This document shows, in pieces, positions 17,595-27,014 of a DNA stretch of 64,000 nucleotides. The translations under genes and the position numbers were made by a program. Numbering within the stretch: position 1 is the first letter of the stretch; every line of letters begins with the position of its first letter. The stretch comes from an uncultured Monoglobus sp. (GTDB taxonomy: Bacteria; Bacillota; Clostridia; Monoglobales; Monoglobaceae), in assembly GCA_947630135.1 (NCBI GenBank), contig CANRGH010000008.1, forward strand, positions 1 to 64,000, given 5' to 3'. The notes beneath the pieces are model-generated. The model did not search any database. It had not been told where the DNA came from and worked only from the letters and a program-made list of their open reading frames with translations.

Positions 17595-18458
17595 ATGTTA
17601 GTTTCAGCGACAGACATGTTAAACAAGGCGGTTGCCGGCAAATACGCGGTGGGTCAGTTTAACATCAACAACCTTGAGTGGACCAGGTCTATTCTGGCCA
17701 CGGCGGAGGAGTGCAAGTCACCGGTTATTTTAGGAGTGTCCGAGGGCGCCGGAAAGTACATGACCGGCTTTAAGACGGTGGCCGCTATGGTAAAGGCCAT
17801 GATCGAGGAAATGGGGATCACCGTTCCCGTTGCCCTGCATCTTGACCACGGCACATACGAGGGCTGCTACAAGTGCATAAAGGCGGGATTTTCGTCGATC
17901 ATGTTCGACGGCTCGCACTTCCCGATCGACGAGAACGTAGCCAAGACCAAAGAGCTCGTGACTGTCGCCCACGCTATGGGCATGTCGATCGAGGCCGAGG
18001 TCGGCTCGATCGGCGGCGAGGAGGACGGAGTTGTCGGAGCGGGCGAGATTGCCGACCCCAACGAGTGCAAGAGAATTGCGGACCTCGGGGTTGACTTTTT
18101 GGCCGCGGGCATCGGCAACATTCACGGCAAATATCCCGAAAACTGGAAGGGCCTTGACTTTGACGCTCTGGCCAAGACAAAAGAGCTGATTGGCGATCTG
18201 CCTCTGGTTCTTCACGGCGGCACGGGAATTCCCGAGGATATGATAAAGACGGCTATCTCTCTCGGCGTTGCCAAGATAAACGTTAACACCGAGTGCCAGC
18301 TCTATTTCCAGGAGGCCACCAGAAAATATATCGAGGCCGGCGAGGACTTAAAGGGCAAGGGCTATGACCCGAGAAAGCTTCTGGCTCCCGGCGCCGAGGC
18401 CATTAAGGTTGTGGTAAAAGAGAAGATGGAGCTGTTCGGCTCGATCGGAAAGGCATAA
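17595..18458 (+). CDS. fba: Class II fructose-bisphosphate aldolase
   Basis: GQFNINNLEW, VALHLDHGTYEGCYKCIKAGFSSIMFDGSH, LVLHGGTGIPEDMIKTAISLGVAKINVNTE. Confidence 0.93.
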   Translation: MLVSATDMLNKAVAGKYAVGQFNINNLEWTRSILATAEECKSPVILGVSEGAGKYMTGFKTVAAMVKAMIEEMGITVPVALHLDHGTYEGCYKCIKAGFSSIMFDGSHFPIDENVAKTKELVTVAHAMGMSIEAEVGSIGGEEDGVVGAGEIADPNECKRIADLGVDFLAAGIGNIHGKYPENWKGLDFDALAKTKELIGDLPLVLHGGTGIPEDMIKTAISLGVAKINVNTECQLYFQEATRKYIEAGEDLKGKGYDPRKLLAPGAEAIKVVVKEKMELFGSIGKA

Positions 18459-18640
18459 TTTATTATACCTGTACCGAAAAATGGAAATTAATTAAAATTG
18501 GATTAAATTATATGGTTGACAAATCAAAAAAAATCTGTTATTATATAACTGTGTAAATAATTTTATTGCACTTTTAATCACGCAAAAAAAATTAATTTCC
18601 TATTATGACACACATAGGTGTTGATTTTTTTAAAACAAAA

Positions 18641-18673
18641 AACAACCGCTGACCAAAGAGCGGTTGTTTTTTT
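18641..18673 (+). terminator. Intrinsic terminator
   Basis: AACAACCGCTgaccaaagAGCGGTTGTTTTTTT. Confidence 0.8.
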
Positions 18674-18683
18674 GCGGATTTTC

Positions 18684-18712
18684 TTGACATCAGGCCGATT
18701 ATACAGTATAAT
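18684..18712 (+). promoter_or_regulatory. sigma-A-type promoter of PP2C/FHA operon
   Basis: TTGACA-17 bp-TATAAT. Confidence 0.85.
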
Positions 18713-18741
18713 ATTTCTATATGCGCAAGGGAGATTAAATC

Positions 18742-19452
18742 ATGGATATTTCGTCTGCCCGTAATTCGGGAGGAACCTCTCTCAATCGGGATTACATAGG
18801 AATGCTTGAGGACGGCGGCGTGGGCTGCTTCGCTGTGTGCGACGGCTCGCCGGGCTCGCCCGAGGCTGTCGACACCGCCGAGACGGTGATAGACTCGTTT
18901 ATGGACGATTTCAAGGCGACATCCGGTGTGACCCGCGAGACGGTGGCCGAGTATTTCAGAAACGCCGACGAAAAGCTCTGGAGCATTTCCCGCGGCCCGG
19001 ACGCCGAGGGCGAACACAGAGCGTCCGCCGCGTTGGTGCTGACCGACGGAAGCGTTGTGATAAGCGGTCATCTGGGCAACTGCCGCATGTACTATTTAAG
19101 CGAGAACTTTCTCCAGTATATCACGCCCGATCATTCTCTGGCGTATAAGGCCCATTCCGAGGGCAAATTCCGCTTCCCAGGAATTCGCAAGAGCAGGGAC
19201 AGGCGCAAGCTCACGGCGTATATGGGCGCGGACCCGATGTGCGCCGCCGACGTTATCGAGCCTATAGCGGTGCGCAAGGGCGACGCGGTGCTTATCTGCA
19301 CCGACGGCTTTTGGGAAAAAGTGACCGAGCGTCAGGTCGAGAGAACGCTCAAGCGCTCAAAATCATCTTCCGAGTGGCTGCGCCGAATGCTTAAAATAGT
19401 CAAAAAGCGCGTTCCCGAGGATAACTACAGCGCTGTCACCATAATATTTTAG
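18742..19452 (+). CDS. PP2C-family serine/threonine phosphatase-like protein
   Basis: FAVCDGSPGSPE, GHLGNCRMYYL, DAVLICTDGFWEKV. Confidence 0.8.
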   Translation: MDISSARNSGGTSLNRDYIGMLEDGGVGCFAVCDGSPGSPEAVDTAETVIDSFMDDFKATSGVTRETVAEYFRNADEKLWSISRGPDAEGEHRASAALVLTDGSVVISGHLGNCRMYYLSENFLQYITPDHSLAYKAHSEGKFRFPGIRKSRDRRKLTAYMGADPMCAADVIEPIAVRKGDAVLICTDGFWEKVTERQVERTLKRSKSSSEWLRRMLKIVKKRVPEDNYSAVTIIF

Positions 19453-19466
19453 AACGGAGTGATTAT

Positions 19467-20132
19467 ATGAATATCTTATATCAAATATTGCTTGCGGCGG
19501 GAGTGATATTCGCGTTTTCAATGCTGTTTATCTGTCTCGGTCTGCTTAAAAAGCCGAAGCAAAAAAAGGAGCCCGAGTTTGACGAGGCGGATTATTACGC
19601 CGGTTCCGGCGTTCGCTCGGGACGGAGCCTTGACGCGGCGGGCGGTGCGGCTGACGACGAATATGCCGACGACGATTACGCCGAGGACGATTATGACGAC
19701 GAACACGCCGACGACGATAACGTTGAAGACGATAACGTTGAAGACGATAGTGTCGAAGATGATAATACCGAAAGCGAGCATGCCGACGGAGACGAGGCTG
19801 ATGACGGTGCGGACGAAAAGCCCGAGAGCGGAGCGGACCGCGGCGGCATAAAGGTTTCGGTCACTGTTATCGAGACCAACAAGACTCACGAGCTGACCGT
19901 GACCAAGGAAGCGCTGATTGGCAGAAATCCGGGCTGCGACGTGGTCGTGCCCAAGCCCATGGTGTCGTCCGTGCACTGTATCCTGACCAAGGATAAGGAT
20001 AAGCTGATGGTCGAAGACAACAACTCCACCAACGGCACGTTCTTAAACGGCAAGCCCTTAAAGCATGTGGTCGAGGTAAAGAACAACGACATGCTCACCT
20101 TGGGTGACCGACAGATAAGAATAAATTTATAA
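19467..20132 (+). CDS. Membrane-anchored FHA domain protein with acidic repeat linker
   Basis: N-terminal TM; FHA LIGRNPGCDVVVPKPMVSSVHCIL...VEDNNSTNGTFLNGK. Confidence 0.92.
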   Translation: MNILYQILLAAGVIFAFSMLFICLGLLKKPKQKKEPEFDEADYYAGSGVRSGRSLDAAGGAADDEYADDDYAEDDYDDEHADDDNVEDDNVEDDSVEDDNTESEHADGDEADDGADEKPESGADRGGIKVSVTVIETNKTHELTVTKEALIGRNPGCDVVVPKPMVSSVHCILTKDKDKLMVEDNNSTNGTFLNGKPLKHVVEVKNNDMLTLGDRQIRINL

Positions 20133-20178
20133 CCGACTGACAGCCGCTATGAAGCGGCTGTAAATTTTGGAGGCAATA

Positions 20179-21612
20179 ATGGCAAGATCTTTGACGAACG
20201 ATATGACTTCGGGCAGCGCGATCAAACATATTATAAGATTTACGATACCGCTGCTCATCGGCAATATTTTTCAGGTGCTGTACAACATGGTCGATACCGT
20301 GATAGTGGGCCGCACGATAAGTGTAGAGGCCCTAGCGGCGGTTGGCGCCGCGGGCGCGATAACGTTTCTGATCGTCGGATTTGCGCTGGGATTTACAAAC
20401 GGCCTTTCGATCATAGTCGCCCAGCGTTTCGGAGCGGGCGATCCAAACGGCGTCCGCCGCAGCGCGGCTATGGGAATATATTTGTCGCTTGCCGCCTCGG
20501 TGGTTCTGACGGTGATCAGCACTTTGTCGGCGCGATCGTTTCTTGAGATGATGAACACGCCGGACAATATAATCGACGACGCTTACAGCTATATAATCGT
20601 GATCTATTCCGGCATCACGTTCCAATTGTTTTATAACTACATATCCTGCGTTATACGCGCTTTGGGCGACAGCAAAACGCCGCTTTACTTCCTGCTTATC
20701 TCCTGCGTGATAAACATAATTCTTGACCTGACGTTTATTATCAACTTCAAAATGGGCGTCGCGGGGGCAGGCTTTGCGACAATAATCGCGCAGGCCCTTT
20801 CAGGGATCATGTGTCTGTTTTATGTCGCGAAAAAATTTCCGCAGCTCCGTCTTTCCAAAAAGGATTTTAAGTGGGACACAAAATTTGCTCTGCGCCACTT
20901 GAGTCTGGCGGTTCCAATGGCGTTCCAGATGTCGGTGACGGCGATAGGAGTCATGGTCGTCCAGGGAGTGCTGAACACCTTCGGTTCTACCGTGATCGCG
21001 GGATATACCGCCGCCAACAAGATTGAGCAGTTGATAAGCCAGCCGCAGATCTCGTTCGGCCTCGCAATGGCCACGTTTGTGGGACAGAATTACGGCGCGA
21101 TGAAGGAAAAACGCATCCGCGAAGGCGTGCGCAAATGCGTGGTCGTGGTGCTGCTTTTTACTCTGATCACTGTGGGTGCGGTGCTGATATTCTCAAATCA
21201 GATAGCGGGGATATTTATTGATTCGGGAACCGACCCGACGCTCAAGACCAACGTTATTTTCTACACGCGCACCTATCTCAAAATAGCCGGAGTGTTTTAT
21301 TTTTTCCTGTCGCTGCTGTTCGTGTTCCGAAACAGTCTGCAGGGAATGGGATATTCGGGCATAGTCCTGTGCGGAAGCGCGGTGGAACTTATCGCGAGGA
21401 TCATACTTTCGCTTTTGCTGGCAAAGGTGCTGACATCGCTTTACGGCGAGTTTTACGGATATTTGGGCGTATGCGCGGCAGGCCCCATAGCGTGGCTTTC
21501 GGCGTGCACGCTTTTCACGGTTTCGTATTTTGTTAAGATAAGAAAGCTGCCTGAAATTTTCAGAAAACAAAGGGAATTCAACGAGCTCGACGCCGTGGCT
21601 CATCTTCAATAG
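20179..21612 (+). CDS. MATE family efflux transporter
   Basis: IPLLIGNIFQVLYNMVDTVIVGR; 12 TM pattern. Confidence 0.93.
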   Translation: MARSLTNDMTSGSAIKHIIRFTIPLLIGNIFQVLYNMVDTVIVGRTISVEALAAVGAAGAITFLIVGFALGFTNGLSIIVAQRFGAGDPNGVRRSAAMGIYLSLAASVVLTVISTLSARSFLEMMNTPDNIIDDAYSYIIVIYSGITFQLFYNYISCVIRALGDSKTPLYFLLISCVINIILDLTFIINFKMGVAGAGFATIIAQALSGIMCLFYVAKKFPQLRLSKKDFKWDTKFALRHLSLAVPMAFQMSVTAIGVMVVQGVLNTFGSTVIAGYTAANKIEQLISQPQISFGLAMATFVGQNYGAMKEKRIREGVRKCVVVVLLFTLITVGAVLIFSNQIAGIFIDSGTDPTLKTNVIFYTRTYLKIAGVFYFFLSLLFVFRNSLQGMGYSGIVLCGSAVELIARIILSLLLAKVLTSLYGEFYGYLGVCAAGPIAWLSACTLFTVSYFVKIRKLPEIFRKQREFNELDAVAHLQ

Positions 21613-21739
21613 AGCGAATAATTTTTTAAAAACGGAGTTTTTCCACACGCAGAAACGTCCCTAGGGGCGTTTTTTTATGCATAAATTCGTGGCGCCGAGC
21701 ATATTATCAGACAGAATATTTCAGCGGGGAGGCGAAAAA

Positions 21740-22036
21740 ATGAGTGGCGGAACGGAAAACAAGGAAACGGCAGCAAAGCACAGCGTGGTTATCGAGGACA
21801 GGAGCCGCATAAAGATCAACTGCGTTGACGACGTTGAAAGCTTTAACGAGGAAAAGGCGGTGGTGTATACCTCAATGGGAGTTATGGTCATCACGGGATA
21901 CAACTTCAAGGTCAGCCGTCTTAACGTGGACGACGGCCGCCTTGAGATCGAGGGCGAGATCGACAAGCTCGAGTATACCGAGGCGCCCGACAATCGGGAC
22001 AGCGGCGGAGGCTTTTTCGGCAGACTTTTCAGATAG
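21740..22036 (+). CDS. yabP: YabP-like sporulation protein
   Basis: VVYTSMGVMVITGYNFKVSRLNVDDGRLEIEGEIDKLEY; followed by yabQ-like gene. Confidence 0.85.
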   Translation: MSGGTENKETAAKHSVVIEDRSRIKINCVDDVESFNEEKAVVYTSMGVMVITGYNFKVSRLNVDDGRLEIEGEIDKLEYTEAPDNRDSGGGFFGRLFR

Positions 22037-22085
22037 CGGGCGCGTCAGATAAAAAAATAAAAATAAAAGTACGGAGGATAAACAT

Positions 22086-22574
22086 ATGGACAGATTTGCG
22101 CAGGTAAATGAGCTTAAATATTTTTTGCTGTCGGTGCTGTGCGGCGCGCTTGCCGCTGCGGCTTATGATTTTTTGAGGGCGAGGCGGCGCGAAAAGGACG
22201 TGCGCGCCGTTTTCGTGTATATCGAGGACGTTTTGTGCCTGATAATTCTGGGGCTTCTGGCATACGCGCTGGCTTTCAGCGAAAACGCCGGAGTGGTGAG
22301 GTGGTACAGCCTGTTCGGGATCGCGCTCGGCGCGCTTATCCTGAAGCTCGTTTTGGGAGACAGGCTGATGAATTTTTTCAGAAAGCTTTACGGCGCTTTT
22401 GTGCGGGTCTTTTGCCTTATCGTCAAGATAATATCGGCGCCGCTGCGACTTTTTTCAAGACTGATAAAACGCCCGATAGGCGTGGTTGTGTGGCATTCGA
22501 GGGAAGGGTCAAAGCAGATTGCCGATATATGGAAAACATTTAAAATAAGGCTCTCAAACAGACTGCGCTCTTAG
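22086..22574 (+). CDS. yabQ: YabQ-like spore cortex protein
   Basis: Membrane protein with YabQ-like pattern; synteny yabP-yabQ-divIC-S1. Confidence 0.8.
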   Translation: MDRFAQVNELKYFLLSVLCGALAAAAYDFLRARRREKDVRAVFVYIEDVLCLIILGLLAYALAFSENAGVVRWYSLFGIALGALILKLVLGDRLMNFFRKLYGAFVRVFCLIVKIISAPLRLFSRLIKRPIGVVVWHSREGSKQIADIWKTFKIRLSNRLRS

Positions 22575-22616
22575 CAAAAAACTGTTAAATTACAGCAAAA
22601 TTTTTGTTAATTTTCA

Positions 22617-22645
22617 TTGACAAAGCTATGACGTTATTATATAAT
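22617..22645 (+). promoter_or_regulatory. Promoter of divIC-like gene
   Basis: TTGACA-17 bp-TATAAT. Confidence 0.8.
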
Positions 22646-22717
22646 ATAAGCTGTGATAATTTTGTACATATAAGTATAATTTGTATCGCGCAATTTTGTT
22701 GTGGCAGGTGTCCGAAG

Positions 22718-23098
22718 ATGAACAAACGGAGATACGGAGATGAATATTCGCGCCGCAAAAGCGGATCGGGTGTCAAGGACAGAGCGGTGAGAACGATAAA
22801 AAAGACCGGCAGGGTTAAAATAAATATCAAGAGGCTGGCTGCGTGCCTGGCTGTTTTCCTGTTTGTCGTATATTTTATCTGTGCGGTCATAAGCCAGCAG
22901 GTCAAGCTAAACCGCAAAAACGACGAGATCGCCGGGCTTAACGAGAGCATCGAGTCGGCGAACCGCGAGACCGAGAGGCTCAACAAGGAACTTGAGAACG
23001 TTAACGATCCCGAGTACTTAGAGCGCATGGCCCGCGAGAAGCTCGGCATGGTGACGCCGAACGAGCGCGTCTATATCGACTTGAGCGGCAGCAATTGA
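22718..23098 (+). CDS. FtsB/DivIC-type septum formation initiator
   Basis: Single TM then coiled coil and NDPEYLERMAREKLGMVTPNERVYIDL. Confidence 0.85.
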   Translation: MNKRRYGDEYSRRKSGSGVKDRAVRTIKKTGRVKINIKRLAACLAVFLFVVYFICAVISQQVKLNRKNDEIAGLNESIESANRETERLNKELENVNDPEYLERMAREKLGMVTPNERVYIDLSGSN

Positions 23099-23162
23099 TT
23101 TCGCAAATTATTAATTTATTATAAGCGGGGGCTTTGCGCCTCAGGAGGGAACTTTACAAAGT

Positions 23163-23618
23163 ATGCAGATTGAAGCGGGAACTGTGCTTGACGCGAAAAT
23201 TACGGGGATAACATCCTTCGGCGCGTTTGCGGAACTCAAGGGAGGAAAAACGGGGCTTATACATATTTCGGAGATTGCCGAGGAATATGTTGAGGATGTC
23301 AGCGCGCATCTGAAAAAAGGGCAAAAGGTCAAAGTCAAGGTCATATCCGTCCAGGGCGACAAGATCAGCCTTTCGATAAAGCGCGCGCTCCGCGAGGAAA
23401 AGAAACCCCGCGGCGGCAAAAACAGGTCCGAGCCAAAGCCGGCCGCGAAAAAAGCCGGCCCGCCCGAGGAGTTTGAATTTGTCGGCAGGCGCGACCGCGG
23501 CGAGCTCAGCTTTGACGATATGCTGCAAAAGTTCAAGCGCGACAGCGACGAGAAGTTTCAGGACCTGAAGCGCAGCAACGACAACAAGCGCAGCGGAGGC
23601 TACAAGAGGGCGTATTAA
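23163..23618 (+). CDS. S1 RNA-binding domain protein (YabR-like)
   Basis: GTVLDAKITGITSFGAFAELKGGKTGLIHISEIAEEYVEDV. Confidence 0.9.
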   Translation: MQIEAGTVLDAKITGITSFGAFAELKGGKTGLIHISEIAEEYVEDVSAHLKKGQKVKVKVISVQGDKISLSIKRALREEKKPRGGKNRSEPKPAAKKAGPPEEFEFVGRRDRGELSFDDMLQKFKRDSDEKFQDLKRSNDNKRSGGYKRAY

Positions 23619-23665
23619 ATTTTTGTATCGGGACATGCTATAATCAGCGGAATGAGGTTGATATT

Positions 23666-24106
23666 ATGACAAGCGCCTGTGTTTTCTGGATAATCGCGGC
23701 CGTGGTTTTCGGCGTTATCGAAGGCGCCACCGTGGCTCTTATCACGATCTGGTTCGCTCTCGGAGCGGTCGCGGCGGCTGTCGCGGCTCAGCTGGGAGCC
23801 TCGGTTCTGGCCCAGGTGGGAACCTTTGTGATCGTAGCGGCGGTGCTTTTGTGTCTGACAAGGCCGGCCGCGCGGAAGATTGCCGTCAAAGACCCGCAGA
23901 GAACCAACGCCGACAGATTTATCGGCAGGGAAGGGATAGTCATTGAGGCTGTCGACGGCATAAACGCCGCGGGCAGCGTTAAGGTTGGCGGACAGGTCTG
24001 GTCGGCTGTTTCAAGCGACGGAAGCGCGATCAAAAAAGATGAGCGGGTTGAGGTCATTGAAATTTCCGGCGTGAAGCTTGTGGTAAAACCGATCAAAGCC
24101 GATTAG
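23666..24106 (+). CDS. NfeD-like membrane protein
   Basis: TM segments plus C-terminal OB domain GREGIVIEAVDGINAAGSVKVGGQVWSAVS; next to SPFH gene. Confidence 0.85.
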   Translation: MTSACVFWIIAAVVFGVIEGATVALITIWFALGAVAAAVAAQLGASVLAQVGTFVIVAAVLLCLTRPAARKIAVKDPQRTNADRFIGREGIVIEAVDGINAAGSVKVGGQVWSAVSSDGSAIKKDERVEVIEISGVKLVVKPIKAD

Positions 24107-24131
24107 ATCATATTTTGAAAGAAGGATCGTT

Positions 24132-25076
24132 ATGGAGTTGTTTTTGATAGTTCTGATCGCTATTATCGTTGTGCTTGTCGCGGCGAATATTAAGATCGTG
24201 CCGCAGGCGAAAGCGTATGTTATCGAGCGTTTGGGCGCGTACAGCGCCACATGGGGCACGGGCCTCCATATTAAGATACCGCTCATTGAGAGGATCGCCA
24301 ACCGCGTGACCTTAAAGGAGCAGGTCGTGGACTTCCCGCCGCAGCCGGTCATCACCAAGGACAACGTGACCATGCAGATCGACACGGTGGTTTACTACCA
24401 GATCACCGACCCGAAGCTCTACACCTACGGGGTCGAGCTGCCTATGGCGGCGATAGAAAATCTGACCGCGACCACACTGAGAAACATCATCGGCGATATG
24501 GAGCTTGACGAAAGCCTGACGTCGCGCGATGTCATAAACACGAAAATGCGTTCTATTCTTGACGAGGCAACCGACCCTTGGGGAATAAAGGTTAACCGCG
24601 TCGAGCTTAAGAATATAATTCCGCCCGCGGGCATACGCGAGGCTATGGAGAAGCAGATGAAGGCGGAGCGCGAGCGCCGCGAGGCTATTCTTCGGGCCGA
24701 GGGTGAGAAAAAGTCGGCCATACTTGTCGCGGAGGGCGAGAAGGAGTCGAGAATACTTGAGGCCGAAGCCGAAAAGGCGTCTCAAATTCTCCGCGCCGAG
24801 GCTGACAAGGAGGCGGCGATCCGCATCGCGGAAGGCGAGGCGGAGGCGATACGCAACGTTCAGCAGGCGACAGCGGACGGCATCAGAATGCTCAACGAGT
24901 CGGATCCGTCAAAGCAGGTTCTGACCATAAAGAGCCTTGAGGCATTCGCGAAGGCAGCGGACGGCAGGGCGACCAAGATAATCCTGCCCTCGGAGATCCA
25001 AGGCATAGCGGGTCTCGCGGTCTCGCTCAAAGAGCTGCTGACCGACGGCGAGGCAGACAAAACAAAAAAGAACTAA
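24132..25076 (+). CDS. SPFH/band 7 (stomatin-like) protein
   Basis: IVPQAKAYVIERLGAYSATWGTGLHIKIPLIERI... Confidence 0.93.
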   Translation: MELFLIVLIAIIVVLVAANIKIVPQAKAYVIERLGAYSATWGTGLHIKIPLIERIANRVTLKEQVVDFPPQPVITKDNVTMQIDTVVYYQITDPKLYTYGVELPMAAIENLTATTLRNIIGDMELDESLTSRDVINTKMRSILDEATDPWGIKVNRVELKNIIPPAGIREAMEKQMKAERERREAILRAEGEKKSAILVAEGEKESRILEAEAEKASQILRAEADKEAAIRIAEGEAEAIRNVQQATADGIRMLNESDPSKQVLTIKSLEAFAKAADGRATKIILPSEIQGIAGLAVSLKELLTDGEADKTKKN

Positions 25077-25097
25077 AGAAACAGGAGGAAGCAATAC

Positions 25098-25835
25098 ATG
25101 TCGGGACATTCAAAATGGGCAACGATCAAAAGAAAGAAGGGCGCGATAGACGCCAAAAGAGGAAAGATATTCACCAAGATAGGCCGCGAGCTTATGGTGG
25201 CGGTTAAGGAGGGCGGCCCCGATCCGGCCACGAACTCCAAGCTGCGCGACGTTGTGGCAAAGGCGAAGGCCAACAATATGCCCAACGACACCATTCAGAG
25301 AAGCATCAAAAAGGCCGCGGGCGAAGGCAACGGCGACAATTACATGAATATGATATATGAGGGCTACGGCCCGAGCGGTATCGCGGTAATGGTCGAGACC
25401 CTGAGCGACAACAAAAACAGAACGGCCGCCGACCTTAGGCATTACTTTGACAAGAACGGCGGAAACCTGGGTCAGAACGGCTGCGTAAGCTTTATGTTTG
25501 ACCACAAGGGCCTGATCGTCATTGAAAAGGCGGACAATATCGACGAGGACGAGCTTATGATGGACGCGCTTGACGCGGGCGCCGAGGACTTCAACGTTGA
25601 GGACGAGTGCTATGAAATCCTCACGGCTCCCGAGGCTCTGGGCTCCACCCGCGAGGCGCTTGAGGAAAAGGGCTACGCCTTCGCGCAGGCAGAGGTGAAT
25701 TACATACCTCAGACAACAACCGAGCTTACAAATCCCGAGGATATCGCGAAGATGGAGAAGCTGATTGACATGCTTGAGGAAAACGACGATGTTCAGAACG
25801 TGTACCACAACTGGGATATGCCCGACGAGGATTAG
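25098..25835 (+). CDS. YebC/PmpR family protein
   Basis: [40 protein letters not shown]. Confidence 0.96.
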   Translation: MSGHSKWATIKRKKGAIDAKRGKIFTKIGRELMVAVKEGGPDPATNSKLRDVVAKAKANNMPNDTIQRSIKKAAGEGNGDNYMNMIYEGYGPSGIAVMVETLSDNKNRTAADLRHYFDKNGGNLGQNGCVSFMFDHKGLIVIEKADNIDEDELMMDALDAGAEDFNVEDECYEILTAPEALGSTREALEEKGYAFAQAEVNYIPQTTTELTNPEDIAKMEKLIDMLEENDDVQNVYHNWDMPDED

Positions 25836-25907
25836 TTGAATTAAGCGACCGCGGTTTGCAGGGAGACGGCTCTTTGTTTTCTGCGGTCTTGTTTTATGGA
25901 GGATCAA

Positions 25908-27014
25908 ATGGCGAGAATTCTGCATATTGCCGACCTGCACCTCGACGCGCCTCTCACCGCGAATTTGACGCTGAAGGAGGCGGCTGTCCGCAGGAGCGAG
26001 CAGCTTGAGACGTTTTCACGAATAATGGCGGCAGCCGCGGACAGAGCAGATGTCGTGCTGATCGCGGGTGATCTGTTCGACGGCGAAAACGTCCGCCGCG
26101 AGACGCTGAGCGTGATCAGGCGCGGGTTTGGCTCACTCGGCGGAATTCCCGTGTTCATAAGCCCGGGCAATCACGATCCGTATCCGGTGTACGAAAATCT
26201 GGAGCTCGGCGAAAACGTGTGGGTTTTCCCGGCGGAGGGCGGAGTCTGCGATCTTGAGGAGCACCGCTTGAGAATTTGCGGCGCGGGATTTGCGTCACGG
26301 CATGGCGCGCCGAGGATCACCCCGTCAGAATTTGAAAAGCATGAAGATTATACAAATATCCTGCTGCTCCACGGCGACATAAGCGGCGCGCCGGGCAGCG
26401 AGAGATACAACCCATTGAGCGCAAGCGACTTCCGCGGCTTTGATTACGCGGCTCTCGGACATATCCACCGCCACGGCGGCATAAACGAGGGAGGCGGCTC
26501 GGTCTGGGCCTATCCCGGCATTCCCGAGCCCGGCGGCTTTGACGAGGGCGAGGGCGGCGGATATATTTTCGGCGACGTCACACGGGGCGCGGCAAGCCTT
26601 GAGCATGTTCCCACGGCGAAGAGGGGATACCGCGTTTATGAGCTGTCGCAGGACGAGCCCGCCGCCGATAACGAGAGTCTGATCAGCCTCGCCTCAAGCC
26701 GCGTTATGAGCGGCGGCGAGGGCGGCATTGTCAGAATAATTCTGAAGGGCAGGACAAAAAGCGGCTTCCGTCCCGATGTCGGATTGATAAAAGACAGGCT
26801 TAGTGGCCTGTGCTTCAGCGTTGACGTGAAAGACGAGACCGAGCCCGAGCTTGACCTGACCGCCGATGAGAATGACGGAGGCCTTAGGGCGGTTTACATA
26901 AGGATAATGAGAAAAAAGGCGCTGGCCTTCCCAGCGGGCAGCCGCGAGAGGAAAACGGCCGAAAGAGCCCTGCGGCTCGGAGTTGAGGCCATGGAGGGCG
27001 GAAAAGGCGCATGA
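25908..27014 (+). CDS. SbcD/YhaO-like metallophosphoesterase
   Basis: ILHIADLHLDAPL, VLIAGDLFDGENV, SPGNHDPY, ALGHIHRHG. Confidence 0.9.
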   Translation: MARILHIADLHLDAPLTANLTLKEAAVRRSEQLETFSRIMAAAADRADVVLIAGDLFDGENVRRETLSVIRRGFGSLGGIPVFISPGNHDPYPVYENLELGENVWVFPAEGGVCDLEEHRLRICGAGFASRHGAPRITPSEFEKHEDYTNILLLHGDISGAPGSERYNPLSASDFRGFDYAALGHIHRHGGINEGGGSVWAYPGIPEPGGFDEGEGGGYIFGDVTRGAASLEHVPTAKRGYRVYELSQDEPAADNESLISLASSRVMSGGEGGIVRIILKGRTKSGFRPDVGLIKDRLSGLCFSVDVKDETEPELDLTADENDGGLRAVYIRIMRKKALAFPAGSRERKTAERALRLGVEAMEGGKGA

